Positions 16,829 to 28,140 are shown, numbered from the stretch's first letter. The stretch: DNA of 64,000 nt from CS1-C013 sp964347265 (GCA_964347265.1 CAYFXV010000002.1:1-64000), one strand, 5' to 3'. Translations and numbers: made by a program. The notes: a model not told the origin generated them from the sequence alone.

Positions 16829-19741
16829 TTATACTACACAAACACCAGATTTACAAGTTGGTGTTGCTGCGGGGCAGGGAGTTCCAATGGGGCCTGTACA
16901 CTTATCGACAAGACAAATGTATCCCATCTTATTATTGCCAGCGCAATAATCGTTACAACCATTAACACAAGTAAATCCATCTGTACAAGTGTTTTTTACA
17001 TTTAGAAAATTTCCCGAATCATAACAACCATAAGTAGATTTAGTAGATGTAGTACATTTTACCAGCCAACAACCACTTTTCACGCCACCACCAGCACAGT
17101 TATTATCACCACCACATCCACACTCTCTATCACCACCAAGAGGCGCTGAACAAGCATCATTTGCAAAAACACAACCACTACAGTCACTTATTACCCTAGA
17201 ATAACCGTTTGAACTACCAAAAAATGTACAAGCCGGTGTTTCACATAGCACATTATTACTTGGAATAGGTTTTGGACTTCCTGGTCCAGGCTCAGACCAA
17301 TATCTATCATTGGTACATTCTTGATTAGGTGAATCAGCACCACATGCTCCCAAACCTTCTCTACATACAGCAGTCTTTTGCTCACACTGTATTCCACCCC
17401 AACAATCTAAAGAATTTTTGCAACCCCATCTACAATTTTTCACTGTGCTGTATGTACATGCTCCTGGATCGCATGAAGCTTTACAATTACCTGCTCCATC
17501 ACAAGTTTTTGTACATGTCCCGCCACCTCTGTATTCAAATCCACCATCACATTTATCATTACAATTTTCAATTCCACACTGACCAGCAGGATCATAACCA
17601 TCGTTATAATTGTTTTCAATACATTGAAAATTAACACAAGTCCAGTATTTACAAACATGTGGTGGTGCTCCACACATCGAAGGATCAGGTGGAATGCATT
17701 CAGGAGTTTTGACTTCTAGATCAAAAGTTACTTCATCCGATGCTGTTGCTGAATTCCCACCTATTTTTATTTCATATGTATCTGGGGGTGTAAGATCTGT
17801 TGTTGAAATACTCATACTCGGATAACATTCATATACAGGCGCACTAGGTGTGCAGGGATTATTTGCAAAATTTACAGTAATATGATAATCATTTCCTGTT
17901 GGATCAGGAAGTCCTGAAGTTGTTGATAAAATACTAATGAGAGATACTGTAACAGCTTCAGGTGTTCCTTGAGTTCTACGTACTGTTATTGTTGGTGTGC
18001 TACCTTGAGTTGGATAGATTGAATCACTAGCAGGTGTTACAAAAAGATTAAATGCGAATGGTGATTCAACTGTTAGAGTGTAAACATCAGTATCAAATGA
18101 ACCACCACCAACACCCATTACAGTTATTGTATATACTCCGACTAGTGTTATTGGTGATGTGGAGATTGTCATGGTTGAAATAAAATCAGGTACATTTAAA
18201 TTAGGTGCAAATGCTGCAGTAATTCTGTTGAAAGGATCAGGAGGATTCTTGTCACTAATGAATAAATCAACTATTCTATCAGTTCCAGCAATTTTATGTA
18301 CATCCACAAATGTTTGTATGCTGTTACCTCTCACTACTGTACCAGAATCGGGATTGATATCAATAATAAATGTCATTGATGGACTCACAGTTAAAGTGTA
18401 TGTTGTTGTTTTTGTTACTGTACCTCCACAACCTTCTCCCTTTACTGTTATAGTATAATCATCAGCAAATGTAAGTGAACTCGTTCCAACTGTCATGATT
18501 GAGTTAAAGGTTGGATTTTGATCATTAGGTGCAAATGACGCAGTAATTGTTGGTTCAGGATTTCCTGCTGAATTTACAATAGAATCAACAGACAAATGAA
18601 CAGAGTCATCTTCTGTACCTAAATTCTTTACTCTTACAACAGCAGTTTGTTCGTCTCCTGCTTCCACAGAATCAAAAGGTGGATTCATTATTATATCAAA
18701 ATCACAAGATGGAGGTGTTATACCTGTTTGGTCTGCTTTGAATTTTAAAATTAATCTAACAAAATCATAAGGAATATTATCTCCACCTACAGTTATGTAA
18801 GCAGGATTTTCTTTACCAAACTCAGCAGCCATCATCTGAGAATCATCATTATCTACATCACCATCATCATCAAAATCGCAAGCTGAGTTCCAGTTAGAAT
18901 CTCCTATTGAAGAACCGTAAGCAACTTCAAGGAACATAAAATCATAAAAATCAATAACTCCATCCCAATTTACATCACCCATTTCATGAAATTCTTCATT
19001 TACAGCATGGTCTTCTGGTGTTAGTGGTGCCAAACAATATGTATCAAAAGGATAACAATATTCTGTTATAACCATTGTAACAATATCTCCATTTACATCT
19101 GCCTCAAAATCTAAATCAACAAAGCGAGCATCACTCATTAATAAAGTTAACAAATTATTTAAATCATTTAAAGTTGAATTAAATTTTACTTCCTCAAATA
19201 TTATTCTTCCAGCATTTAACAACTTAAAGTAAGAAGAGTAAGCACGAGAATCGATGTTATGATGAATAAATATTCTTGTTCTTATTGATTCATCATAAAT
19301 AGAAAAGTTTGCTTCACCTTTTACATCAAAGTATCTAGAGCCTCCTAAAGGAACATGTGGATCTAAATTTAGATAAATATCATCAGTAGTTACTATTCTT
19401 TCACCTTTTTTGTATGAAGTTGGAAGAGTTATCTCTATTCTTTCTTTTAATCTTTTCTCTAAAGTAGGTATGCTAGGAAAATAATAATTCCATAAATTAG
19501 CACCTCTAGGAAATCCACCACTTTTTCCTAAATCATAAGCAGATCTTTGTGATATGAATTCTATACTTTGATTGAATGTTCTCAAAAAGAAATGATTGAA
19601 ATTTCCAAAAGATGTTAGCATCCCTTCTGTTGTTGCTACAGTTGCTGAGACAGGAGCCATTTGTTGAGAATGAATTAGGACAAAGGCACCTGTAATTATT
19701 ATTGCAAGTATAGCGCCGTAACCTAATACTCCACCTTTCAT
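16829..19741 (-). CDS. Giant exported multidomain protein: dockerin-like, Ig-like and Cys-rich modules
   Basis: A 970-residue protein beginning MKGGVLGYGAILAIIITGAF, a prepilin- or anchor-type hydrophobic start. After a region of unknown fold (about 30-250) comes a dockerin-like calcium module (about 255-320, GDVNWDGVIDFYDF and DFDDDGDVDNDD). Three Ig-like domains of about 100 residues follow (about 340-650, each ending TYTLTV or similar). The last 300 residues are packed with Cys and Gly like extracellular knottin or EGF-type repeats. Such a protein would sit on or be carried by the pilus-like machine; adhesion or binding of another cell is plausible but inferred. Confidence 0.7.
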   Translation of the reverse strand: MKGGVLGYGAILAIIITGAFVLIHSQQMAPVSATVATTEGMLTSFGNFNHFFLRTFNQSIEFISQRSAYDLGKSGGFPRGANLWNYYFPSIPTLEKRLKERIEITLPTSYKKGERIVTTDDIYLNLDPHVPLGGSRYFDVKGEANFSIYDESIRTRIFIHHNIDSRAYSSYFKLLNAGRIIFEEVKFNSTLNDLNNLLTLLMSDARFVDLDFEADVNGDIVTMVITEYCYPFDTYCLAPLTPEDHAVNEEFHEMGDVNWDGVIDFYDFMFLEVAYGSSIGDSNWNSACDFDDDGDVDNDDSQMMAAEFGKENPAYITVGGDNIPYDFVRLILKFKADQTGITPPSCDFDIIMNPPFDSVEAGDEQTAVVRVKNLGTEDDSVHLSVDSIVNSAGNPEPTITASFAPNDQNPTFNSIMTVGTSSLTFADDYTITVKGEGCGGTVTKTTTYTLTVSPSMTFIIDINPDSGTVVRGNSIQTFVDVHKIAGTDRIVDLFISDKNPPDPFNRITAAFAPNLNVPDFISTMTISTSPITLVGVYTITVMGVGGGSFDTDVYTLTVESPFAFNLFVTPASDSIYPTQGSTPTITVRRTQGTPEAVTVSLISILSTTSGLPDPTGNDYHITVNFANNPCTPSAPVYECYPSMSISTTDLTPPDTYEIKIGGNSATASDEVTFDLEVKTPECIPPDPSMCGAPPHVCKYWTCVNFQCIENNYNDGYDPAGQCGIENCNDKCDGGFEYRGGGTCTKTCDGAGNCKASCDPGACTYSTVKNCRWGCKNSLDCWGGIQCEQKTAVCREGLGACGADSPNQECTNDRYWSEPGPGSPKPIPSNNVLCETPACTFFGSSNGYSRVISDCSGCVFANDACSAPLGGDRECGCGGDNNCAGGGVKSGCWLVKCTTSTKSTYGCYDSGNFLNVKNTCTDGFTCVNGCNDYCAGNNKMGYICLVDKCTGPIGTPCPAATPTCKSGVCVV

Positions 19742-19742
19742 A

Positions 19743-20228
19743 TTAAATCACATATAATTCTAAATCAATAGGCTTTCCATTTAATAAAAACAATTCTGTT
19801 GAAGTTTTTTGCCAATAGTTAGATTTTCCTGAACTGCAAATTATTATTTCTGGATCCCTGATTTTTAATAAGTAGATATCCCCTACAAATATTTGATCAA
19901 GAAAGTCTTCTGATACTTGTGAAGAGTCTACAAAGTCACCAATTTCAGGTATCCATACATCTGTTGTGTTTTGAATTGCTACAGCATTTAAAATTTTTTT
20001 CATTTTTATTCCCTGATGTCTAAGCTCTAAAAAAGTTAATAGAGCTGACTCATATTTTACAGGACTGTAGAGCACTCTTACTGTAGCTTCCCTAGGTTGT
20101 ATAGCTCCAAACATAGAGCCTAAAACATATATTTCTGTAAAAATCCATATTAAAGCACACATAAAAATTACTACAATTATTAACATAAATGTTGTAAATA
20201 AATCTGAAAAAATAGATATGCCTTTCAC
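19743..20228 (-). CDS. Minor pilin-like membrane-anchored protein
   Basis: A 161-residue protein with an N-terminal MKG and a single hydrophobic helix (about residues 9-35), then an outer domain without recognised family. Its size, its leader and its place between a pilin-like gene and the 970-residue protein suggest a pseudopilin or minor subunit. Its start overlaps the upstream gene's stop (ATGA), so translation is coupled. Confidence 0.6.
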   Translation of the reverse strand: MKGISIFSDLFTTFMLIIVVIFMCALIWIFTEIYVLGSMFGAIQPREATVRVLYSPVKYESALLTFLELRHQGIKMKKILNAVAIQNTTDVWIPEIGDFVDSSQVSEDFLDQIFVGDIYLLKIRDPEIIICSSGKSNYWQKTSTELFLLNGKPIDLELYVI

Positions 20229-20659
20229 ATTGTCACCGTCATTCTGGCTGGTTCAATACTCCCATCATTCATTTTAACTGCTAGAATAAAAATTGCACTT
20301 TGACCTTCATAAGTTGCTGCAGGATTTAAATCAAAAATCCAGTCGCAGTTGGGATGACTACCACAGTTTATTAATTCTATTATTACTTCTCCTTTTGGAT
20401 AATTTATGCAGGATGGGTCAGCTTCAATAGTATCCAATTTTGATTCAGAGAACTTACTCTTAATAACATTACTGCCATCTGTTAAAGTCAGACATTTGCT
20501 TCCCAATAAGTGATCGCCTAGATAATATGTCTCCCTTTCTAATTCACTATGCAGAATTTTAATATTATAACTTACGAACAATAAAAATATTGTTAATATT
20601 CCTACAACTGCTATTGCTATTTGCATCCATTTTACAAAGTCTTCAGTTAATTCCATCAT
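20225..20659 (-). CDS. Membrane-anchored protein of the pilus-like cluster
   Basis: A 144-residue protein with one N-terminal helix (about residues 12-33) and an extracellular domain with four Cys (KCLTL, PSCINY, INCGS, PNCDW), probably two disulphides. No family is recognised. It overlaps the downstream gene by four bases and may be a pseudopilin-like partner of it. Confidence 0.55.
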   Translation of the reverse strand: MMELTEDFVKWMQIAIAVVGILTIFLLFVSYNIKILHSELERETYYLGDHLLGSKCLTLTDGSNVIKSKFSESKLDTIEADPSCINYPKGEVIIELINCGSHPNCDWIFDLNPAATYEGQSAIFILAVKMNDGSIEPARMTVTM

Positions 20660-20711
20660 TTTTAATCACTTACTACATATATCATTAAAATTCTTTCATT
20701 TATTATTTTTT

Positions 20712-23700
20712 TCAAACATCACAACAAACCGGAGTAGCACCTGTGCAGCCATCTAGGGCAACGGGTGTTCCTCCAAATACGGTTTGACAACTTGTTGCTG
20801 ATGCAACACATACTTCACCTCCAAAACCACAACATGTACTATCAGGAATGCATTGACTTTCTACATCGCATGCAGCAGGAGTACAACTTCTTGTCTGTCT
20901 TCTTCTACCAGTAGGACATATAGGACTAGCTTCTTGAAAACAATTTCCATCAGCCCAATCATTACATGTACAACAGATATTGCCTCCTATACATGTAGAA
21001 GTTGTCCCAAAAGCTGGAATATTACATGTCTGACAATCATTATTATCCAAACACTGTACTACCTTGAAATCCTGAGCTGCTGATGCAGGATAAAAAAGCC
21101 ATCCACCCATTGCAATTGTATCTGTATAAGCATAAATTCTTGAATTCCAAGTTCCTGTTGGGTCATCACATCTAATATTGTATGTAATTGATCTGCCCAT
21201 TGAGACTCCAGAACCTACTTCGTCCCAACTATTTAGATATATAAAACCAATACCGGGCTTAAAAATCGGTGATTCAGTCAGGAATGTCCAAGTAATATCA
21301 CCAGTATTTTGTATTGTGTATGATATAGCTATTGTATCTGATAATGCATGTGTTCCAATTGGTAGACTATAACTTGTTAAATCAGCATTTACACTATTAC
21401 AAAAACCTTGCTTACAAACTTCACCAAAACCACACGTTGAACGGCTCCAATGTCTGTTTGAACATGCATCTGCATTATAAAGGCCGTCAGGATAGGAACT
21501 ATGACAAATAATATCATTTCCAGGTGTGCATTCAAACAAAAATCTGAAATATACCTCAGTCACTTCACCAGGATTAATAACTACACTCAAATTGTTTTTA
21601 ATCTGTTCATTATATTTAGCTCTTAAAACATATGTACCAGGAGCTAAATTTACACTAAATCGAGTTGTATCAATTGGTATTGTCTTACCAAACTCACCAG
21701 CTATCACCTGAAAATCATCATTATTTATTCTGTTATCCAGATTCATATCACAATCAATATCCCAGTTAGCATCTCCTGGAACAGTATCATAACAACTGTT
21801 AGGATTATTAGAATCATAAAAGAAAAGATCAGCATTATCAACAACACCATCCCAGTTAACATCTCCCAATCCTATTGCAACAGTTGCACCAATTTGATTA
21901 CCATTATCAAAAGCAAAAACATCAAGAGCGGGCAAAAATCTGAAATATACCTCAGTCACTTCACCAGGATTAATAACTACACTCAAATTGTTTTTAATCT
22001 GTTCATTATATTTAGCTCTTAAAACATATGTACCAGGAGCTAAATTTACACTAAATCGAGTTGTATCAATTGGTATTGTCTTACCAAACTCACCAGCTAT
22101 CACCTGAAAATCATCATTATTTATTCTGTTATCCAGATTCATATCACAATCAATATCCCAGTTAGCATCTCCTGGAACAGTATCATAACAACTGTTAGGA
22201 TTATTAGAATCATAAAAGAAAAGATCAGCATTATCAACAACACCATCCCAGTTAACATCTCCCAATCCTATTGCAACAGTTGCACCAATTTGATTACCAT
22301 TATCAAAAGCAAAAACATCAAGAGCGGGCAAAAATCTGAAATATACCTCAGTCACTTCACCAGGATTAATAACTACACTCAAATTGTTTTTAATCTGTTC
22401 ATTATATTTAGCTCTTAAAACATATGTACCAGGAGCTAAATTTACACTAAATCGAGTTGTATCAATTGGTATTGTCTTACCAAACTCACCAGCTATCACC
22501 TGAAAATCATCATTATTTATTCTGTTATCCAGATTCATATCACAATCAATATCCCAGTTAGCATCTCCTGGAACAGTATCATAACAACTGTTAGGATTAT
22601 TAGAATCATAAAAGAAAAGATCAGCATTATCAACAACACCATCCCAGTTAACATCTCCCAATCCTATTGCAACAGTTGCACCAATTTGATTACCATTATC
22701 AAAAGCAAAAACATCAAGAGNNNNNNNNNNNNNNNNNNNNNNNNNNNNNNNNNNNNNNNNNNNNNNNNNNNNNNNNNNNNNNNNNNNNNNNNNNNNNNNN
22801 NNNNNNNNNNNNNNNNNNNNATTGCAACAGTTGCACCAATTTGATTACCATTATCAAAAGCAAAAACATCAAGAGTGCCTACATATGGACATGTAGACGA
22901 ATCTATATCTATTTCAGCGCTTGTATAATTATAATACCAATCTAAGGGTATGTAATTCGCCCTTATTTTTTGCATACCGTAAACGCAAGCAAAAGGATAT
23001 GACCAAGAACCATCATATGCAATAACATTATCAAATAGAACTTCTGTATTCAGAGTTCTTAATTGAATTTTACCATTATTAAATAGAGGAACACCATCAT
23101 ATTTCATCCATTTTTCATCATTAATATAAACCTCTACAATACTTTCATTCTGTTTTATTCTCCATGTGTTCCATTGATTTAGATCTATTTTTCCACCTAA
23201 GTTCACAGCTTCTACACTTACTCCATTAACAAAAAGCTCCATATCATCGCACGGGCCACATATTTGAATATAATATTCATTAAAAGCATCAAAAATTTTC
23301 ACATTAATATTATTTCCTGCTATAAGTCTTATACTAACTTCTAAATTATCATTTCCACCACTACTGTTCCAATAATTCCACTTTGTTTCTATGACCTCAT
23401 CTCCACTTCCACTGCTACTTAATTCTCCGTTTACAACATTCCATGTTCCTCCTGTTACTGTCCAATCATCATAATCATTATCATCAAAATCATCGTAAAA
23501 TCTTTTTCTATTTGTAAACGAAGATTTTGCCCAACCTATTGGTATCCAAGCAGTGCCATCAAAATATTCTAATCTAACATCTCTGTTAATAACAGCTGGT
23601 GTTGGCGGTGCACCACAAGTTTGGTATTTATCTTTTTTCTGGGCAATAGGATTGAAATCTTCATCCAACAAATTACCGCTTATGATAGAAGTTGTATTAT

Positions 23701-24808
23701 TAAATTCTAAATTTCTTATTTGTGTTAAAGCCCTATAGTAAGCAGTCATGTTTCTGCTTTTATTAATAATATCAAACCAGTAAGGATCGTTGTCAGTATC
23801 TAAAATTTGTCCTGAATTTTCACAATCAAAATCTCGTAAATGACTGAATTCCCTTAAATTAAATAAATCTTCTACATCAACATAATAATATGGTTTTGGA
23901 ATCAGACCATAAACAACATTAGATATAAACTCATTGTGTTTAGTAGTGTATTTAATATCATCACTAACATTTACTTCAACACCTGTTAATGGTAGCTTTG
24001 CAATATTTACTTCAGTATTTAAAACAAATGTATAGTAAAGGGGAGATACTTCTAGTATAAATAATGCTGTTCTTGCTAATCTATCACTCTTCCCCATTAT
24101 TGTTATATAGTATGTGCCAGGAGTTGTTGAAGAATCTGCGTTTACTGTCATCTTAGAATCAAACTCTGGTTCCATATCATTCTTACTAAAAGTTATAGTA
24201 ACACCATCTGGTTCACCCAATGCTGATAAATGAATGGGTCCAGGTGATATTTTTACATCAACTAGACTAACTGTTACAAATGCTGTAGTACTTGAACCAT
24301 TAAGCACGAATCCATTTTCTGGAAAAACAGTAACATTAAAATCATAAGGCACCTTTTCTGTAACTATGTAAATTAAACAATCACTGTTTTTTATTATTTT
24401 TTTAACAGTAATCTCTTGAATAATACCTTTTGTGAGAACCAGTTTTTGATCAGTAATTTCACAGTCTGAAATAATTGGTATTGGTTCAATTGGCTCATAC
24501 CTTATATTTGTTTCCTGTTCAGCCAAACTAAAGTCAATGGATAAGTAGGATGTATCACCTACTCTATAGATTTCTACTATATAAGGCACCCCAGAAGTTT
24601 TAAAAGATGATGTGGCTTCTCCTGGAGCATAGCTTACAGTTGTTATTACTGATGCAAGATGGTTTAGTAGTGTTACTGGTTCTGCATACGTTGAAAATGC
24701 AAATACACTCTCAACAATTCCTTTTGGGGAGAAGATAACAGAAGCTATTACTAAAATTAAAATTAATTGTGCTAAAAGTACTATGAAATCTCTTATGGTT
24801 TCAGCCAT
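20712..24808 (-). CDS. Giant exported protein with tandem dockerin-like repeats (split by assembly gap)
   Basis: One gene, although the gap breaks its frame. The start (24808) gives an N-terminal membrane helix (about 8-30), Ig-like segments (about 160-270), a jelly-roll/3-keto-disaccharide hydrolase-like domain (about 430-590) and then LDVFAFDNGNQIGATV. This leads into at least three identical 132-residue repeats, each with dockerin-like calcium loops (GDVNWDGVVDNAD, DCDMNLDNRINNDD) and a beta-rich half. A CARDB/Ig-like and Cys-rich tail closes the protein. The same 55 bases flank both sides of the N run; joining them gives an intact 1,313-residue frame. The true repeat number is unknown. 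Confidence 0.75.
21543..22720 (-). repeat. 396-bp perfect coding tandem repeats (132 aa, dockerin-like)
   Basis: The same 396-bp unit begins at 21543, 21939 and 22335, and the third copy runs into the assembly gap. Copies look identical at every base I compared, including silent positions, so they are kept alike by recombination or are very young. Each unit encodes a dockerin-like pair of calcium loops and a beta-sandwich-like segment. Confidence 0.9.
22721..22820. other. Assembly gap (100 N)
   Basis: A run of exactly 100 Ns, a nominal gap length, lies at the edge of the 396-bp repeats. The 55 bases before it (22666-22720) and after it (22821-22875) are identical. The gap therefore hides an unknown number of repeat units, possibly none. 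Confidence 0.98.
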
Positions 24809-24814
24809 AAAAAA

Positions 24815-27442
24815 TTAACCTCCAAATTGTTTCATTAAACTTTCTTCTAGATCTTTAAATGGTTCACTATATGTTCCACTCTCATGAATGTCAGTATAAT
24901 TTAGAGATGTGTATGGGTACCCAGGCCAGCTTATTGCAGCTTCAGCAAGTGTTTGTCCAAGTGTCACAGGATCAAACATACTCCATTTTCCAAGAGTTTG
25001 TTTTACTGTTGCTTTTAAACCCTTTTCAGCAGCTCTAGTACCAAAGGATAAAACTACTTCTACAATAGTCAAAATGTCAGCTGCTCCCCAGATTGCTGTG
25101 TATGTATTAATAAGATCTGCGTCAGCGTAGCAATAATTAGATCTTTTGCCTTCCATATCAACTTTGATTGGATGAACAAAAATAGTAGGTTGACCATCAA
25201 GATTGGTCTTCCAAACTTTTGCCACAGCAAAACAAGGACTGACAACATAAAATCTGGGATGCGGAGGAACATTTTGAAGTGCTGCTTGCCAACCTAACAA
25301 GTGCTTCCATGGTTCAATTGGTCTCCAAGACTTAACACTATATTCTGTAGCATTTTCGCTCAAATAATATGGAGATTCGTATTCAGCTGCTTGAGAATAG
25401 ACACAAAGAGAATTCCCCATACATCTTTCAGTCATATGTGTTAATATTAATCCTTTAGCAAACCAACTATTAGGTGCAACAAGGGCTGTTCCGTCTATAA
25501 AGACCATCTTTTTTAATTGTTTGCTTGCATATCTTGTAGCAAACACTTTCCACGTTGGAACAGGAAATGCATTAAAATCTTTACTAAAAACTCCATATAT
25601 CATTTGTAATTGATTTTCTAATAGTTCTTTTGTTGCATCGTCAACAACAGCACCACCATCCACTAAATCTATTCCTTTAACAAGATGTTGCAATCTAAAA
25701 TCTTCAACAAATCTACGGAACGTATCTTCATTACCACCACTGGCAGCCCATAATTGTTTTAAATTATCTATAATTTGTCTAACTCCCATTGGTTCGCCGC
25801 CTATCATTCTATCTTCAAAAAAACTGAAATATTCATCATAGTGGTCTAAATTTTTAATCTCAGCTAAAATATCATCAATAGATTTTGCAGGATCTATCAC
25901 TATTAAATCTGAAGCCCTAACAAAAACATTTGTCAAATCAGAAGCATGATAAAAAACAAGTCCTCCACCTTCTTCTTGCCACAACCTATTAATAACCTTT
26001 ACAGCGTCTTCTGCTGATACATCAACTCCTATACCAATTCCAAACCTCTCAGCATAGAACTTTATTTTGTTTTTAAAATCAAGATCTTTAGCTTCAAGTA
26101 ATAGTTTAATGACTTTCTCTCTAAGAGATTGTGCTGTAGGAAATAAAGGATCTGCAGGATCAGTTACTTGGACTAATCTCCACATAGCATCAGTTCTTCT
26201 ATATATTTCATCACCGGTTTGTGGAGTCAATTTATCAGCAAGGTACCATTTTCCTTTCAAATAATTTTTCATTCTATCAACTCTTTTTGTAACTGCGTTG
26301 GAAATTTTTTGTATCCATGACAATTTTTTAACATCATCTTGCAAAACACCAGGATTTGCAAGATCAAACATCTCATCTATAAAATTAGCTTTGTCGGTTT
26401 GTCCTGCTTCTATTAATGCATCATGAAGTTCAGTCATCACTTTACGCGGATTATATGTTGGTTTTACATAACCAGGATCAACAGCCTGGCCGGGATCTAC
26501 AATTTGAATATCATTCCAATCAGCTCTGCTTGGATCAAAAGGTCCAGGATCTGTATAACGTACCCCATATTCCTTTACTTTATCCACATAACCACCATAC
26601 GTAGAATCGTACTCTGTTACTACCATTTTTTCTGGTATATCTACATCTTTTATAGCGAGTCTAACATTTCCAGTAACAGGGTCTTCTGTGCCCATATATC
26701 TAACAGTTTTTGTACCATCATCCCATAGAGTGCCAACCCAACCTAAACTATCAGGAGCATGGTCACCTAAAAATCTTAAAAGATAATGTGCATCTCTATT
26801 ACCTAGTTTATCAACAATTATTTGAAGAGAACGACCAGTTCCTTTAAATTCACTAAATGAATTACTCAAACCCTCTACCAACATTTGTCTGAACGTATTT
26901 CTTTTAGTTAACCAGGTTAAGAAACCAAAATCCCTTCCTTTAAATAAAAGTTTAATTCCTGCTTTGGTTGCTTTGTACGCATAGTAGGTTCCCACTAAAT
27001 ATTTTGCTAAACCTTTTGCAACTTCCGCACCTCTAAAAGCAGCCCAAAAAACAAAAGTACTTGCTGCACCACCACTCCAAGGATAAGCCTCATTCCACGC
27101 CCCTCCTCCCATCTCAGGAAAGTGTTCATAATATATTTGCCACTCAGGCATACCCCCTCCCAAAAATGCGGAAATATATGAATAAGTACCATGTTTCTGA
27201 CATAATCTTATTGGAACAGTCTCGTAATAAAGAGAACGGGATGGTTCGTCATAATTCGGGTCACTTGGAGAATAAGTCGGAAAGTCATCATTAGCAACTA
27301 TATTTATTGCTTCTCTTAATTGCAAAGCTGTTTGGTTTGCCAAAGATTCACAACTAGGAACCCCAAATATACTTACAAATAACAAAGCGATTACAATAAA
27401 AATGAAAACTGTTAATCCTAAATCAAGTGCTTGCTCAATCAT
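24815..27442 (-). CDS. Large membrane-anchored protein of the pilus-like cluster
   Basis: An 875-residue protein with an N-terminal hydrophobic helix (about 8-28) and a second hydrophobic area (about 125-165), then a long soluble region rich in charged helices. Scattered Cys (SCES, LCQKHG, RCMGNSLCV, PCFAV, NYCYADA) suggest an exported domain. No family is recognised. It lies seven bases before the dockerin-repeat gene in the same operon, so the two probably act together on the cell surface. Confidence 0.6.
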   Translation of the reverse strand: MIEQALDLGLTVFIFIVIALLFVSIFGVPSCESLANQTALQLREAINIVANDDFPTYSPSDPNYDEPSRSLYYETVPIRLCQKHGTYSYISAFLGGGMPEWQIYYEHFPEMGGGAWNEAYPWSGGAASTFVFWAAFRGAEVAKGLAKYLVGTYYAYKATKAGIKLLFKGRDFGFLTWLTKRNTFRQMLVEGLSNSFSEFKGTGRSLQIIVDKLGNRDAHYLLRFLGDHAPDSLGWVGTLWDDGTKTVRYMGTEDPVTGNVRLAIKDVDIPEKMVVTEYDSTYGGYVDKVKEYGVRYTDPGPFDPSRADWNDIQIVDPGQAVDPGYVKPTYNPRKVMTELHDALIEAGQTDKANFIDEMFDLANPGVLQDDVKKLSWIQKISNAVTKRVDRMKNYLKGKWYLADKLTPQTGDEIYRRTDAMWRLVQVTDPADPLFPTAQSLREKVIKLLLEAKDLDFKNKIKFYAERFGIGIGVDVSAEDAVKVINRLWQEEGGGLVFYHASDLTNVFVRASDLIVIDPAKSIDDILAEIKNLDHYDEYFSFFEDRMIGGEPMGVRQIIDNLKQLWAASGGNEDTFRRFVEDFRLQHLVKGIDLVDGGAVVDDATKELLENQLQMIYGVFSKDFNAFPVPTWKVFATRYASKQLKKMVFIDGTALVAPNSWFAKGLILTHMTERCMGNSLCVYSQAAEYESPYYLSENATEYSVKSWRPIEPWKHLLGWQAALQNVPPHPRFYVVSPCFAVAKVWKTNLDGQPTIFVHPIKVDMEGKRSNYCYADADLINTYTAIWGAADILTIVEVVLSFGTRAAEKGLKATVKQTLGKWSMFDPVTLGQTLAEAAISWPGYPYTSLNYTDIHESGTYSEPFKDLEESLMKQFGG

Positions 27443-27446
27443 AACA

Positions 27447-27731
27447 TCACATGCACATACAAAAGATTCTTAATGATTCATCATTTGTATTAGTTTCTAC
27501 AACCAAATCTTCTAAAGTTTCAAGAGTTTTTTCATCACATAAAATACCACTAATATTAGAATAATCAAGAGAATGGTAGCCTGGGCAACCATGTGCAATA
27601 TAAGGTCTACAACATTCTCTCATTTTTTGTTGCAAATTAGCTTCCCCTCCCATCACCCTTGGAATATCTGCAAAAAATATTAAGACAACTAAAATAATTA
27701 GAAATATTATTAAACCAACAATTTTTCCCAT
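27447..27731 (-). CDS. Small pilin-like/secreted Cys protein
   Basis: A 94-residue protein starting MGKIVGLIIFLIILVVLIFF (27731), a single N-terminal helix, with a short outer domain carrying CCRPY, HGCPGY, LCDEKT and a terminal CMCM. The open frame extends upstream into the preceding gene, but that part overlaps another coding region and lacks a good start. It resembles the other pilin-like proteins here in layout. Confidence 0.55.
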   Translation of the reverse strand: MGKIVGLIIFLIILVVLIFFADIPRVMGGEANLQQKMRECCRPYIAHGCPGYHSLDYSNISGILCDEKTLETLEDLVVETNTNDESLRIFCMCM

Positions 27732-27747
27732 TGTGAATTCCAAATAA

Positions 27748-28101
27748 TCACTCTTCTGGTTTTTTACCTCTGCACGCGTCTCTACATTTTTCCCACTTCT
27801 CGTCGTTATCATTCGGAGGCATGCAACCACCATGACCATCCGGGGGGAGCATAAGACAATTTAATCCAAGTTCCTTAGAACAGTATTCATGCATATATAC
27901 AGTTTGTCCTTCTATTTCAGTTGTTGTACCTTGGTAGCCATCTTCAGCCCAAAACATACAGTACCATCTAAAGTCTTTTATTCCTTCTACATCTCCTCCT
28001 GTTGCAAATAAGGGTTCGATAAAACCTGAAATCAATAAAAAACCTAAAACTAAGAAAATTGTTAATGCCAACAAAATTTTTGTTATCAAGCCGCCTTTCA
28101 T
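27748..28101 (-). CDS. Pilin-like protein (MKGG leader)
   Basis: A 117-residue protein beginning MKGGLITKILLALTIFLVLG, the same short charged start plus helix as the other pilin-like genes, followed by an outer domain with six Cys (WYCMFW, EYCSKE, NCLML, GGCMPP, KCRDACRG). No specific family is recognised. It is part of a run of short exported proteins between 27.4 and 28.6 kb. Confidence 0.6.
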   Translation of the reverse strand: MKGGLITKILLALTIFLVLGFLLISGFIEPLFATGGDVEGIKDFRWYCMFWAEDGYQGTTTEIEGQTVYMHEYCSKELGLNCLMLPPDGHGGCMPPNDNDEKWEKCRDACRGKKPEE

Positions 28102-28140
28102 AAATAGTTTATTTTGTTAATTGGTTATTATATTTTACGG

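Noticed and set aside
22664..22840. Alternative end of the giant protein through the gap
   Set aside because: The frame after the N run is an artefact of the nominal 100-N length; the same 55 bases flank the gap, and joining them gives one continuous protein.
20712..22875. CRISPR array or transposon repeats
   Set aside because: The repeats are 396 bp, lie in a coding frame and encode protein modules; there are no short spacers, transposase or terminal inverted repeats.
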